Source: Pseudozyma flocculosa PF-1 (taxonomy: Eukaryota; Basidiomycota; Ustilaginomycetes; Ustilaginales; Ustilaginaceae). Taken from it: a stretch of DNA of 37,568 nt. The translations under genes and the position numbers were made by a program. Position 1 is the first letter of the stretch, and each line of letters opens with the position of its first letter. Positions 20,221 through 31,000 of this stretch are shown here, in pieces. The stretch is taken from contig NW_006920890.1 in NCBI RefSeq assembly GCF_000417875.1, positions 63,220 to 100,787 on the forward strand, read 5' to 3'. The notes beneath the pieces are model-generated. The model made no database searches and had not been told where the DNA came from. It was given only the letters and a program-made list of their open reading frames with translations.

Positions 20221-23200
20221 CTACCTCCAATGCGAAAAGTACGATACCCTATTCCCTCCGCCTCCTCCGCCGTCACCGGTGGTCCCACCACCACCGCCAC
20301 CACCACTACCCGACTGCTGCTGCTGCTGCTGCTGTTGGCTGGCTTTCAACGTCGATGTGGCCGTCATGCTCCCCGTCCTCGCCTCTGCCGCGGCGGATGG
20401 GCTGTACGCATTGGGAAAGAGGAAAAAGGACCCGCCTCCTCCTCCACCGCCGGTGGCCGAAGAAGAGGCGTTGGATGTGGACCTCTCCATCATCTCGGCC
20501 ACGGTGACCGCTCCGGCCCCGTTGAGGAATCCGCTCGAGACGGGGCGCGTCATGCCAGCCGCGGTGCTGAGGAGCATGCCGACCTTGCCCAGCCCGCCCA
20601 TGCCGCCGAGCGCGGCGCTGGGCATGGGCAGCGCGCCGTCGGCCCTGCGCGGCTTCGACAGGTCCGCCTGGAACCGGCTCGGCAGGATGTGGGTGCCCCT
20701 CTCGCAGTCGTAGTACTCCGGGTCGTAGTGCGCCCGGGCGCTCTTGAGCGTGGCGAGGATGTCTTCGTAGACGTCAATCTGCGAGTCGAGGAAGCGCTTG
20801 CCGATCGAGTGCAGGTCCTCGACGCGCTCGTCGTGCACCCGGTCCATCTCGGCCAGCGTCACGTTGAGCACCGTCTCGCACCGCGACGCGATCCGCTCCG
20901 ACTCCTGCGCCGTCAGCGCCGTCGTCGCCGCTTTCCCTCCGCCATCGCCATCGCCATCGGCCCCGATGTGGCTCGAGTCCGGATCCAGCGGGTCCGGCTC
21001 GCCCGTCGCCTCGCGGTACTTTGCTAGCGTCGCCCGATGCACCTCGAGCAGCGCCTGGTGCGCCGTGTGCGGGCGCGACACGTCCTTGAGCCGCTCGTGC
21101 TGGCGCAGCAGCGTGTCTCTGGCGTGGTGCTCAAAGAGGTCGGCGACGTCCTGCATCGCCTCGGCCGTGTTCTGCAGCACGTAGGTCAGGTTGGTGCACT
21201 CGTGGCACCCCTCGCGCCAGCACCACACCCCGTGCTCGTTGGTGGCCCCCGACTCGGAGCGCTTGCCCAGGTTGCCCATCGGCGGGCCGTGGAGGTAGTG
21301 GGCATAGTCGCTACCGCTGCCGCTGCCGCCGACGCCACCGCCACCACCGCCCATGCCGTGTCCGTGAAGCGCCGCGTCGCCGCCGTTGAGTGCGCCGCTG
21401 GCATCGACCACGCCGACGCCCGTGATGAGGCGGAGCATCGAGTAGGACAGGTCGCGGTAGCACGCCGACGTCGAGACGGCGCCCTCGCGCAGGCCTTTCC
21501 ACGCTCCGAGCACGCCCTGCCTCCCGACGTTGGGACCTCCAACGCCGTTCATGGTCCTCTCCATGGCTCGCAGGTGCGCATCGACCGCCTCGCCCTCGAG
21601 CGCCGCCTCGGCAGCGTCAAAGTTGAACGACGGATGCCAGGTGCGCGCAAACATGTTGGCCTTGATCTTGGCGTTGCCCGTAGACCCGCTCGCGCCGCCC
21701 TCCCACCCTTCGCCCTTGAGCAGCCGGCCAGCCTTGCGCTTCCACTCGAGTTCATCGTCGCAGCTGAGAAAGAAGAGCACCGCCTCGGTGTAGCGCAGCA
21801 CCGGGTGGCGCACGATGCGGCCGAGCCACAGCTCGAGGTCGGCGCGGCGCGTCTCGATGAACTCGGCGGCGAAACGTCCCGAGTACTGCTTCTCGGGCAG
21901 CGGCGGAATGACGAGCGCCGGAAAGTGCTTCGTCAGCGTCTGATAGAGCCACGCAAACTGCGTAAACCGGCGGAAGACGGTGAGGCTGGGCCCGGGTGGA
22001 TCCGGAGCGGCCAACGGGTCGAACGGCATCCGCACCGCATCTTGTTCGCCGTCGCCGTCGCCGCTGTCCCAGCTTGCAGACGCATCTGCGGCAGCCGCAT
22101 CCGCCCCGCCCGCCTCTGCGACACTGCTGTGCGCGGGAAAGGTGGAAGTGACGCAAAAGACGGTGTACTCGTGCATCCCGCTCATCTTTGTCCGCTTCTC
22201 GGGAGAGTGCACCTGGACCAGGAACGGCGGCGTCTTGGCCTTCCACTTGGGACCTGCGGGTCCGGCGACGACGTAGTGCTGGTCTGCATCCTCGGTCGGC
22301 CTGGTGCTGCTGGTGCTGGCGGTGCTCGTGCTGGTGGCCGACGGCTCGCGGCTCCTCGCATGGTCCGGACCGTCGAAGGGCGTGGCGCTGGCATCTTTGG
22401 CGCGGTCAGAACGGAGCGTACCGAAGCTGCTGAAGCTGTTGGCAGGCCGGAGAGCTTCGCGCGACCTGTCGCTGCCGACGCTTCCGCCGTCGTTGGAGAG
22501 GATGTAGTCTTCGGCACCGCTGGTGACGAAGCTGGCGAAGCGGTTGAGCGTCTTTCCGCGCAGGATGCTGGTGCGCCAGGCAAACATGGCCGTCGAGGAC
22601 ACTGCCTCGGCCTTGACGGGGCTAACGACCCGTGGTGCCTCTGGGCGCGAAGGCGTGCTTCTCGTCGGATGTTGCGCCTCGAGCGCAGGCGCCCAAGGCT
22701 GCGCAGGACCTTCGTCGATCACGACCGTCGAGCCGTCGTCGCTGTGCGGTGCTTCTAGATGGACGTCTTGCTCGGGCACGACAAGCTTTGGTGTTGGCAT
22801 GGTGCCGCCCGGCGGTCCCTCGCCTGCCTCCACCGATGATGCCGAGATGCCGTGGTCTGCCGCCAGAGCTGCCAGCGACTCGAGAGCTTGAGCGCCTTTA
22901 AGAGAGACGGGCGAAGTGCTCTGCTTCCAGGTACCGCCATTGGCCTTCGCCGGGCTGATGCCAGCGAGCGGGTTTGACGCCGCGTTGAGGCTTCCGATCC
23001 GGGACATGGCGCGACCGCCGAGCGGCGAGGCCTTGGCGGCGGCCGCGTCCAAATCTTGCGCATCAGTCGTCGACCGAGGCAACGCCGGGCTCCCAAGTCC
23101 GAGAAGACCAGGAGGAGCTCCGCTGCCGCTTTCTTCCTCGTCGTCGGGGAAAGGCGAGGGCGTTGGCGGCGGCTCGATGCCCTGCGCCGCCGGTGGGGAC

Positions 23201-25083
23201 ATGGTAAAGTCCTGGATGTAGCAGTACCATCCGCGTGGGATAAGGCCACGCCGAGGCAAGCCCTCGTCGTCCCACACGACGCCCAGGCTCCAGCCCCCGG
23301 CGAGCTCCTCGTTGAGAATCTCGAAGCTCTGCCCTGCTCGAAGTGAGAGTTCGTTGAAGGAGGCCTCGCCGAGAAAGTCGTACAGCGCCCTAGCTTCGCG
23401 TCCGATGCCTGGCTGTGGCGGGCGCACGACGGGCGCAGGTTGGGCGGCGGCATCCGGCGCTTCCCGCTGCTCCGGCTGTGTTGCATCGACGGCCTCTTCC
23501 AGCATAGCGACCTCCTCGGGCACTACCTCGAAGGTGGGTTTGACGGTTGCCAAAGGCTCTTCGGCCTGCGACTCCAGGCTGAGCACGATCGAATCTGGCC
23601 GCTGCGGAGGCGGACCGGCTCGGACGGCGACCGGCGCGACCGCCTTGCCCTGGAAGGACGACGACTTGCGCGACGAAGGGTCCGGCGATCCTCCCGGTAC
23701 AGCGACCGCATCCGCAGCGGCCGAGTCCGACTTTGCTGCTGCGGGTGTTGGCGGCGGAGGGGTGCCGCGTTCCGGGGTGCCGGGGTTCGGGTACCGCGCG
23801 CGATTGACCCAGTCGAAGTCAAACGAGCTTCCGTCGTGGGCGCGCATGTGGGCGCTTGTCTTGACGTTCTGATGATCGATGAGCATCGACGGCTCTCGCG
23901 ACCGCTCATTGCGGCCCGCGTCGGTCTCGGCGAACTCGCTGCCGGCCGTCGACTTGGCATCCGGCGAGGGCGTGCCGGCGGCCAGCGGAGAGGAAGTCTG
24001 GGCACCTGCCGAGCTGGCCGAAAACACGCTGCTGAGCCGGCTTCGCCTGCTGGAGCTCGGCGTGCGTGCCGTAGAGGGCATCCGCCGGGTCGAATTGAGC
24101 TGGGGCGAAATGTCCCGGGGCCGGATGGTGGCGGTGCTGTCGTCGCGATCATGCGCAGTCGGACTAGAGGGGCCAGAGGCCAGCATGTCGGCCCTGGCGG
24201 TCGAAGACTCCTTTACTGCGATGGGACTGCTTCCGCGCCTACTGGGCGACAGCTTGACGGTGCCTTGCGCCTCTTGATCGTCCTCGATCAACGACAGCTT
24301 CTTGAGCTCCCTCTCGATCTGGTCCTGCTTGGCCGTCTCGTACTTTTGGCTGGCTTCGGACGCCTGGCTGGCGTGCGAGGGCGACTCGGTCGTGGGCGAG
24401 AAGGTCCAGGCGCCCCTCTCGCCGGTGATCTGGGCCTGGAGCATGCGCGTCTTTTCCGAGACTTGCTTTGCCTTTGCTCGCGAGAAAGTGGTTCCGGTTC
24501 CAGTGCGTTGCGGAGTGATTCTGGGCGCCTCGGCGGGGGCCTCGAACATGCTGCGGAGGTTGCCAACGCGCGAGGGGCCCTTGCCGTCAATCTGGATGGG
24601 CTCGCGCCTGACGAGCTTGGTGGTGCCATCGCCCGCATCGTCCTCGGCGGCCGGGTTAAAGACGCGGCTGACGGATGGTGCGGTGTAGGTGCGCTTCCGC
24701 ATCGACGGTCTGGCTGTGTCGGCGCCGGATTCCAGGGTCGCCGCGTCGGGCACGGCGGTGCTGCCCTCGTCGTCGGAGCTCTCAAATGCGTCGACAAAGT
24801 GGTCGATGCTGCCGTAGCCGTAGCCTGCGAAGGCCTGGCTGATGGTGCCGGATCTATTGTCCGAGGTGAATGAGCCGCCAGTCTTTTGCGCCTGGATGTA
24901 TTCGCGGAGGGCGACCGAGTTGACGGTGCCCGTAAAGGCGCAGGAGAGGTGCGAGGGCTTTGGCGGGGGAGCGGGCCTGGACATGGTACCGGTGCGCGAC
25001 GATGCTATTGACGAGCTCGAAGGGGCGGGCGAGGGTGCCCGGCCAGACGTCGAGTCGTCCGCCTGAGGCGTGGCCCCTGACAT
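20221..25083 (-). CDS. SH3-PX-BAR sorting nexin, SNX9-like, with long disordered regions
   Basis: Membrane-remodelling adaptor. Proteins of this architecture bind phosphoinositides, curve membranes and link endocytosis to actin. The intronless frame gives 1620 residues, far longer than animal SNX9 (about 600), mostly because of Ser/Pro/Ala-rich regions. A conserved-looking N-terminal block lies near residues 40-100 (PPPKPSHLSCAFTG, then FAGYGYGSIDHFVDAFE). The SH3 domain is about 563-625, with ALYDF at 566-570 and GGW at 598. The PX domain is about 965-1115: RRF at 1038-1040, PPLPEKQ, and RRADLELWLGRI with HPVL, so the main phosphoinositide-contact residues are kept. A helical BAR-like region runs about 1185-1460 (AWKGLREGA; LFEHHARDTLLRQHERL; RVEDLHSIGKRF). 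The tail has Gln8 at 1584-1591 and glycine runs. The SH3-PX order excludes Bem1, which has two SH3 domains and a PB1. Start chosen as the first ATG of the open frame. Confidence 0.88.
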   Translation of the reverse strand: MSGATPQADDSTSGRAPSPAPSSSSIASSRTGTMSRPAPPPKPSHLSCAFTGTVNSVALREYIQAQKTGGSFTSDNRSGTISQAFAGYGYGSIDHFVDAFESSDDEGSTAVPDAATLESGADTARPSMRKRTYTAPSVSRVFNPAAEDDAGDGTTKLVRREPIQIDGKGPSRVGNLRSMFEAPAEAPRITPQRTGTGTTFSRAKAKQVSEKTRMLQAQITGERGAWTFSPTTESPSHASQASEASQKYETAKQDQIERELKKLSLIEDDQEAQGTVKLSPSRRGSSPIAVKESSTARADMLASGPSSPTAHDRDDSTATIRPRDISPQLNSTRRMPSTARTPSSSRRSRLSSVFSASSAGAQTSSPLAAGTPSPDAKSTAGSEFAETDAGRNERSREPSMLIDHQNVKTSAHMRAHDGSSFDFDWVNRARYPNPGTPERGTPPPPTPAAAKSDSAAADAVAVPGGSPDPSSRKSSSFQGKAVAPVAVRAGPPPQRPDSIVLSLESQAEEPLATVKPTFEVVPEEVAMLEEAVDATQPEQREAPDAAAQPAPVVRPPQPGIGREARALYDFLGEASFNELSLRAGQSFEILNEELAGGWSLGVVWDDEGLPRRGLIPRGWYCYIQDFTMSPPAAQGIEPPPTPSPFPDDEEESGSGAPPGLLGLGSPALPRSTTDAQDLDAAAAKASPLGGRAMSRIGSLNAASNPLAGISPAKANGGTWKQSTSPVSLKGAQALESLAALAADHGISASSVEAGEGPPGGTMPTPKLVVPEQDVHLEAPHSDDGSTVVIDEGPAQPWAPALEAQHPTRSTPSRPEAPRVVSPVKAEAVSSTAMFAWRTSILRGKTLNRFASFVTSGAEDYILSNDGGSVGSDRSREALRPANSFSSFGTLRSDRAKDASATPFDGPDHARSREPSATSTSTASTSSTRPTEDADQHYVVAGPAGPKWKAKTPPFLVQVHSPEKRTKMSGMHEYTVFCVTSTFPAHSSVAEAGGADAAAADASASWDSGDGDGEQDAVRMPFDPLAAPDPPGPSLTVFRRFTQFAWLYQTLTKHFPALVIPPLPEKQYSGRFAAEFIETRRADLELWLGRIVRHPVLRYTEAVLFFLSCDDELEWKRKAGRLLKGEGWEGGASGSTGNAKIKANMFARTWHPSFNFDAAEAALEGEAVDAHLRAMERTMNGVGGPNVGRQGVLGAWKGLREGAVSTSACYRDLSYSMLRLITGVGVVDASGALNGGDAALHGHGMGGGGGGVGGSGSGSDYAHYLHGPPMGNLGKRSESGATNEHGVWCWREGCHECTNLTYVLQNTAEAMQDVADLFEHHARDTLLRQHERLKDVSRPHTAHQALLEVHRATLAKYREATGEPDPLDPDSSHIGADGDGDGGGKAATTALTAQESERIASRCETVLNVTLAEMDRVHDERVEDLHSIGKRFLDSQIDVYEDILATLKSARAHYDPEYYDCERGTHILPSRFQADLSKPRRADGALPMPSAALGGMGGLGKVGMLLSTAAGMTRPVSSGFLNGAGAVTVAEMMERSTSNASSSATGGGGGGGSFFLFPNAYSPSAAAEARTGSMTATSTLKASQQQQQQQQSGSGGGGGGGTTGDGGGGGGNRVSYFSHWR
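20313..20334. repeat. (CTG)n tract coding for polyglutamine
   Basis: A trinucleotide run that reads as CAG on the coding strand and gives about eight Gln near the C-terminus of the SNX9-like protein, likely length-variable. Confidence 0.85.
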
Positions 25084-25271
25084 TGCGGGCAGCTATGGAG
25101 GTGGTTGTGCAGAGCAGGGCAGGGGTATACGGAGAGGAGTGTGCGCTTGGAGTTGTAGCGCAGCTGGACCCACAGTGCTGGTCTAGGAAGACATGTAGGG
25201 TGAGTGCGATGTGGTTCCGGGTGATGGCGATGGGCTGGGTCGTGATATGGTGGTGTGCAGCAAATCTGGTC

Positions 25272-25312
<41 letters not shown>

Positions 25313-26283
25313 CGAGGCGGGTGGGGCGCTGTCGTTAATGAACCTGTCGTGGCGAGTGGAGCAAGGCTTGCGGCGACCACGACCTCTTGAAGCCGGGCTG
25401 GCGAACGATGAGACCGCAAAGATCGATGGTCAGGGCGGCGATGGTCGAGGAGAGGTAGGGAAAGGGTGGTGGTGTCGTCGATGGCCGCCTCTGCTTCTAA
25501 CTACCTCCTCGGGCGTGGGGCAGCAGCAGCAGCAGCAGCCCCTGTCCAGCTGCCCCCCACGCCCTGGCCTGGCCTGGCCTGCCATGCACGGCCCGAGCAA
25601 CCAACACACACGCACGTACGCCGACCCTGTCTGCCAGCCGGCGCGTCTCTCTGGTGGGAAAACATGAACCGCGCTCAGGCCACGCGGGCAGAGCAACCCT
25701 GCCTGCTCCTCACCGACGACGCACTCTTCTTCTGTCACCCAACCGCGCACCCTCATCACCTCACCACGTACTACAAGCCACTCTGCCACCACCGTCGACG
25801 ACCGTCTCCATCGCGTTTTCGGCCTGCCCGCACTCGAGCGTCTGTGAGAAGCGCCGGTCAGATCCAGCTCTCGCCTCTGCTCGCTCGGCTCCAAACCGAC
25901 GAGCAACAAGCGATTACTACCGCCAGGCCATCGGGAGGCCGCTGGTGCAAGGCGATCCTTGATTACCGCGTGTACCTGCTTGTATCGTACCGAATTACAG
26001 AAAGATTGAAGAGCCGATTAGGGACCAAACGACAAGACGACGAGGGTTGGCCCGATGCTGGGCGCTCGAGCGCGGATTAGAGACATGGTAGGGGGTAGTG
26101 TAGGGCGGTCGAGGACCAGTGTAATGAGGAAGGGTATGAAAGCTGCAGGACAATAGAGTCGAGGCGACGGACGGAGCATGGCGATTGCAGAGAAAGGTGG
26201 GACCCGGAAGCGAGAGCGGCAGAGAGGAGGCGACGGCGAAGCGATGGTCCACTCCAGGAACAAGGACGGCAGGATCCGCCAGC
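25084..26283. other. intergenic: upstream of SNX9-like gene, downstream of the transcription factor
   Basis: No gene is supported. On the minus strand the half near 26283 is the 3' region of the zinc-finger gene and the half near 25084 is the promoter and leader of the nexin. It contains a GTGGTC tandem repeat. Open frames on both strands are short and low-complexity. Confidence 0.55.
25269..25313. repeat. (GTGGTC)n minisatellite
   Basis: Six to seven tandem hexamers, about 190-230 nt upstream of the SNX9-like start codon. Confidence 0.9.
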
Positions 26284-28003
26284 CTATGCAGTGAAAGAGG
26301 CCGAGGAAAACGGCGTCGGAGCCGCGACGGCAGAGCTGAAGTGGTAGAAGGGCGTGTCGGCGCTCGAATGCAGCGAAGAGTAAGGCGCCTCGCTCTTGAC
26401 GTCGCCCTGGCACATCGACAGGTACGCCGGAGGCGGCGGAGGCGGCGGCGGGGAAGCGCGCCCGCCAACGAAGAACGGCGAGGTCGAGCAGGAACGGTCG
26501 GAAGCCGAAAGCGTGCCCGCCTCTGAGACTGCCGCGGTCTCGCTGAGCGTGTTCCAGTGCTGGTGTTGCTGCTCAAAGGCGCCGCGACCGCTGTGTCCCA
26601 TCGACATCGACACGAGACCGCCGTGACCATCGACACCGTGACTGCTGCTGTACGTGTGCTCGTTGTGCTGCGATGACGAATTGTCCCATGAACCCCTGGC
26701 CGTCCAAGTGAGCGACGACGGAGGCGGGTTCGACGTCAGGCCGAGTCCGCCACTGTTGCCGTCAAGGGCACCGTACGGCTGCGTCGGCACGTAGCACCTG
26801 TCGAACGCATCCGGGCCAGAGGGATGCTGAGGCACCGACGCGGCCCTCTCGTGCTCTCGAGTGAAACCGCGTTCTGGGTCGCAGAAACCAGCAAAGGCCC
26901 AGCTCGGGATGGGAGCAAAGGCAGGCGCCGGCATTGAGGTCGACGCCGAAGGCATTGAGGCGTCTTCGCTCATGTAACGGGTCATGCTGCCGTTGTCGTG
27001 GTAGAGGTGCGGGTAGCCGCTGTGCGACATCGGAGGTGGCAGGAGCAGCGGTTGGTCGTAGTCGGCTGGGCTTGACTGGAGCGCGCTGCTGAGCGACGAG
27101 CCGGACGGCGACGCCGACGCCGACGTCAATGCATGGCCGTGTTGATAGTGACAGTCCTTGTTCGGGTGGCACACGCATCGCGAGCACGGGAACTGGCCGT
27201 CGCACCGCAGCTTGGCGCGCTTGCATGGCACGCAGGCGCGGTCCGCCCTCGAGAGCGCCGCCGTCTGCCTGTGGGTCTGGTCGGTCAGCACCTTGGCCGC
27301 CTTGCGCCTCGGCGCGTGGTTCGAGTTGGTGCGCGAGTGCGTCTGAGTGTGGCGGTGCATGACGTCCTGCCTGCGGAAGCCTTTGCCACAGATGGGGCAT
27401 TCATACTTGAGGTCGTCGCTGTGCGTAGCCTTGTGCCCTAAGAGATGAGTAAGGGGAAAATGGGGCAGGGGAGGAGGCCAGACGTCAGCAAACAAGGCGG
27501 CGCATCGTTGTCGGCCTCGGCGGCGGCGGATGCTCACTCGACATGTGCTCATGCCTGCAAGACGAGAGAAGAGCAGAGTAGTGGAGGAGATTGCATGATG
27601 GTGGCAGGCCAAGAGTGGAGCAAGAGTGCACTGGTCAGCGTCGAGGCACGGCAGTGCATGCTCGGCGGCGCTCTTCGAGTGGCTGGCCGGCTCACCTCTT
27701 GAACTGCTTTCCGCAGAAGCATACAAACGGAGGCTGGGGTCGAGTGCTGATCCTGCCTCTCCTCTTTGGCCGCTTCTCCTGGTGCTGCTGTTGCAGGTGC
27801 TGCTCAGGGTCCCTCGGAAGCTCCATCGGCAAGGGTGGCGGCGGCGACAGATCCGAGTCCCACGAGAGCGAGGAGCAATCCGACCGGACCGTCTTCCAAG
27901 GCTCAACGGTGGTCGAGCCAGAAGGGACTAGGCGTCCTTGCAGCGCGGAGTCGCCGGTGGAGCTTTCGAGCACGTCGAAGGTGCGCTTGCTTGAGGTCGA
28001 CAT
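26284..28003 (-). CDS. zinc-finger transcription factor with two C2H2 fingers and a Zn2Cys6 cluster
   Basis: Predicted DNA-binding regulator of 492 residues, target genes unknown. Exons are 28003-27696, 27554-27538 (17 nt) and 27437-26284. The introns (141 and 100 nt) both have GTGAGC donors and end in TTGCAG and CTTAG. Splicing gives finger 1 as C95-x-C97-x12-H110-x3-H114, reading CFCGKQFKRHEHMSRHKATH. Finger 2 is C122-x2-C125-x12-H138-x3-H142. The Zn2Cys6 cluster is C177-x2-C180-x6-C187-x5-C193-x2-C196-x7-C204 (ACVPCKRAKLRC). Finger 1 plus finger 2 resemble the Adr1-type EHLxRH pair. The remainder is Ser/Pro-rich with a run of eight or more prolines, and I see no fungal-specific transcription-factor middle domain, so the protein is short for this class. 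The start at 28003 (MSTSSKRTF) is chosen because the upstream in-frame extension to 28252 looks like leader; that longer start remains possible. Confidence 0.86.
27538..27554 (-). other. 17-nt microexon of the zinc-finger gene
   Basis: Reads GCATGAGCACATGTCGA on the minus strand, preceded by TTGCAG and followed by GTGAGC. It completes an Arg from exon 1, supplies HEHMS, and starts the Arg before the first zinc-binding His of finger 1. Without it finger 1 has no helix. Confidence 0.85.
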
Positions 28004-31000
28004 GGTGAGGCAGAAGGAGCGTTCGAAGGGCGGTCCGATGATCCGAGGACGGTGACAGCCAGTCGCGTCGCCGTGATTTGAGGTCACTGGGGTCGATGCT
28101 GGTAACAAGCTTGGATTCTGCGAAGCAGGAGCCAGACTGGAGAGGTGGTTGTGGTGCGGAGAGGTGAGGTGGGGAGGCTCGAAGGCGCGCTGGCGGTGCT
28201 GAAGGAAGGCGACTCGGGGCGGTGACCGTGAAGAAGCAGGTCGAGGCGCCAAGGACCGTTACGGGTCGGAGGGCGAGGGCGTCGGAGATGAAGCGACCAG
28301 GAGCGGTGGCGGCGCTCGAGTCGGTGGGCTGTAGGCGTGCGACTGCACTCGGCGGGCAGGGGCGTCTTGCGAGCTTGGAGTGATGCGGCTGCTTATGAGG
28401 CGGAGCGGTCGGGGCTTAGGGGCGGGGACTCGAGCCTGCCTTTCCTGCTGCTCTGCTCAGCGCGGCGGAACACGGCCAGCGTGGGGTACTTGCTGCTGAG
28501 GCGAAAGCGTGGCGTGGATGATGTCGTGGATCGGGACGAGGCTGCCGGTTGAAGGTGCCCCGCTGGGAAGGGATGGAAGGAGGAGGACGATGAGGACGAC
28601 GACGACGAGGAGGAGGAGTAGTGATGACGAGCAGGAGGCGGGGGAGAGAGGGGAGAGGACGGTGCTGGACCACCGTGATATTAAGTACGTACGGCCCGCA
28701 AGGAGCGGGACGGCAAGCGGGCGTTGGTTGCTTCCTCTCTGGGCGCTCGTTCGCTCGCCCGCCTGCGGGCAGGCTTGGCCTGGGCAGACCTCTTGGCTTG
28801 ACTTGGCTTGGCTCGCGGCGGCTCTGGTGCGGCTGCTTGCTCCTCTCTTGCTTGCTTCCTCTGTGTGTGCGTAAGAGCGTTTTGGGCAGGCAATAAGCTC
28901 GAGCAGGCTGGCCTGACCTGGCTTGGCCTCTTTGCACGCTCGCTCGGGCCCCTTTGCCGGGATGGACGAAGCTGGGCGGGAGCGGCGGCGAACCCGAACG
29001 TTGGCCAATCTGCCTGGCCGCCTGCCTGCCTGCGTGCCCTCGCCTTGCCTGCCACCGGCCGCGAAGCAACCGTCCCTGGTTACCGCCATTCAGCAGAGTT
29101 CCCAGGCTCGTGCCCTCTGAATGGGCAGGCCAGGCGCAGCGTCAAGGGACAAGCCAGGCAGGCTATGGGGGCTAAGAGGGCACCGTACCGTCGTAAAGGC
29201 CGGGGCGGCCAGCAGCGCCGGACAGTAGTGGGCAGGCTGGCGCAAACTGGCGGGGCGGCGGCGAGGCGAGCCGAGACGGCGCAGGCGGGCAAGCAGGCTG
29301 GCGGGCGAGCGGTGTCCTCGGGCGGTCGGATTCCTCCGCACCTGCCTGCTGCTGCAGCTGCAGCAGTAGCTTCATGCCGCTGACCCCGCCAGCTGACGCC
29401 TCGGAACTGGGTGTCCGGGAGCAGGCCGGGCTGGCACCACGCACGCACGCACGCGCACACGAACCTCGATATCCAGGCCAGCCAGCCTTGCCTGCCTTGC
29501 AACCAAGCAAGGCAAAGCACGCACACCGGACCGACCGTGCTTGGGTCGAGGTAGGGGCGCATGGTGGTGGTACGGTGCTTTTTCGCCTGCCTGCCTGCGC
29601 CAGCCAACCACCTGTATGTGCTCCTCCCTACGCCTCGTCCAGAAAGAGTAGATGCGCGCGGCGTGGCACCGCCTCCGTCTTCGGCCCGGCCGTACATGCG
29701 TACGCCAGGTCGGGGCGTATGCGCAGGTGTTGCAGCTGCTGCACAACCCGTGCGTAGGCTCCGTCTGCCTGATTGATTGTCTGCGCCCTCGTCGCTGCCT
29801 CGCTCTTTCTCCAGCCTCGCTCCCTAGCCCTGCCTGCCTGTTCCCCCCTCTCGCTCCTATGGCCGCTTTGGTCTGATCGGATCTACGACGATCCTGTTTG
29901 GGCCCGGCCCGGGAAATTGTTCGCGGGTCGGACGATTGAATGCCGCTGTTTCCTGGGTGCCAGCCAGAGGGCGTCCCGCTTCGCCTGCTCAGCCTGAAGG
30001 TTGTGTGGCAATGGAGGCGATGCCCGTTTTTGAGCGCCATTGTATGGCCATGACAGCGTACCGGCCTCCCTGCCTGCTGTCATCGTCTTTACAGGGATGT
30101 GGCTTCCGATGGCGCAATAGCCGTCAGAGCCCCTCGGCCGGCGACCTCTTTTTTATTTACTTTGGTGTTGGCACGCGACCGACCGACCCTTGTTACCGCG
30201 GGCCAGGACGGGAGGCAGGGAGACCAACCTCACAAGCTCAGGCTCTTGCTACCCTGCCCAAGCAAGCTGTGCACCCCATCTCGTCGGGAGCCTGGATCCG
30301 CTGACGGGGGGGCGACGGGGTCCATGCGCCTCGACGGGCTTGACCGTCGTTTCACCGACTCGGAATCCTCGAGCCTTTTTCTGGCGCCCCGTGGTCGAGG
30401 GCGCTAGATGCCAACCGGGCTGGTGGTCCTGCTGCTAGACAGGACCTTGACTTGCCCCTGTCGACTTTCATACATAGGAGGGCTCTGATGGCGGAGTTGC
30501 CGCGCCATGAATCCCTCGAGGCATTCGCGCGTAGGAGCGGTACGTGATGGCCAACACCGACCGGGACAAACGAGAGCGGGGCAGCGGCATGAAACCCGAT
30601 GTTGGCAGATAAGCGAGGCGGCCTGTCGACCCGGCCCTTCGGCAGCCAACCGGGCCTGGGCGAGCCTAGCCTGCTGCCTGTCTGCATGCATGCGCTGCTG
30701 CTGGCTGCTTCGTCTGGCTGCACCGAATCTCCCCAAGCTGCAGCCACACTCACACCTCTTGCAGATGCGTACGTACATACGAACGAACGAGGTGGTGCGC
30801 CGCGCTGCTTGCCTGCGTTGACCGGCGGTGGCGCAGCATCACTGAAGGGACAAGATCCAGCTGTCGGTAGACAGAGAGGTGGAGAGGCTCGGGTGTGGAT
30901 CGGCCGGCCGGGATGGAGGCACGTCGACGATCGTCCACCACGGCAAGTACGTAGCAACACGGTCCGCCCGAGGTCGGCCATTCGAGTGCTCGCACCCGCT

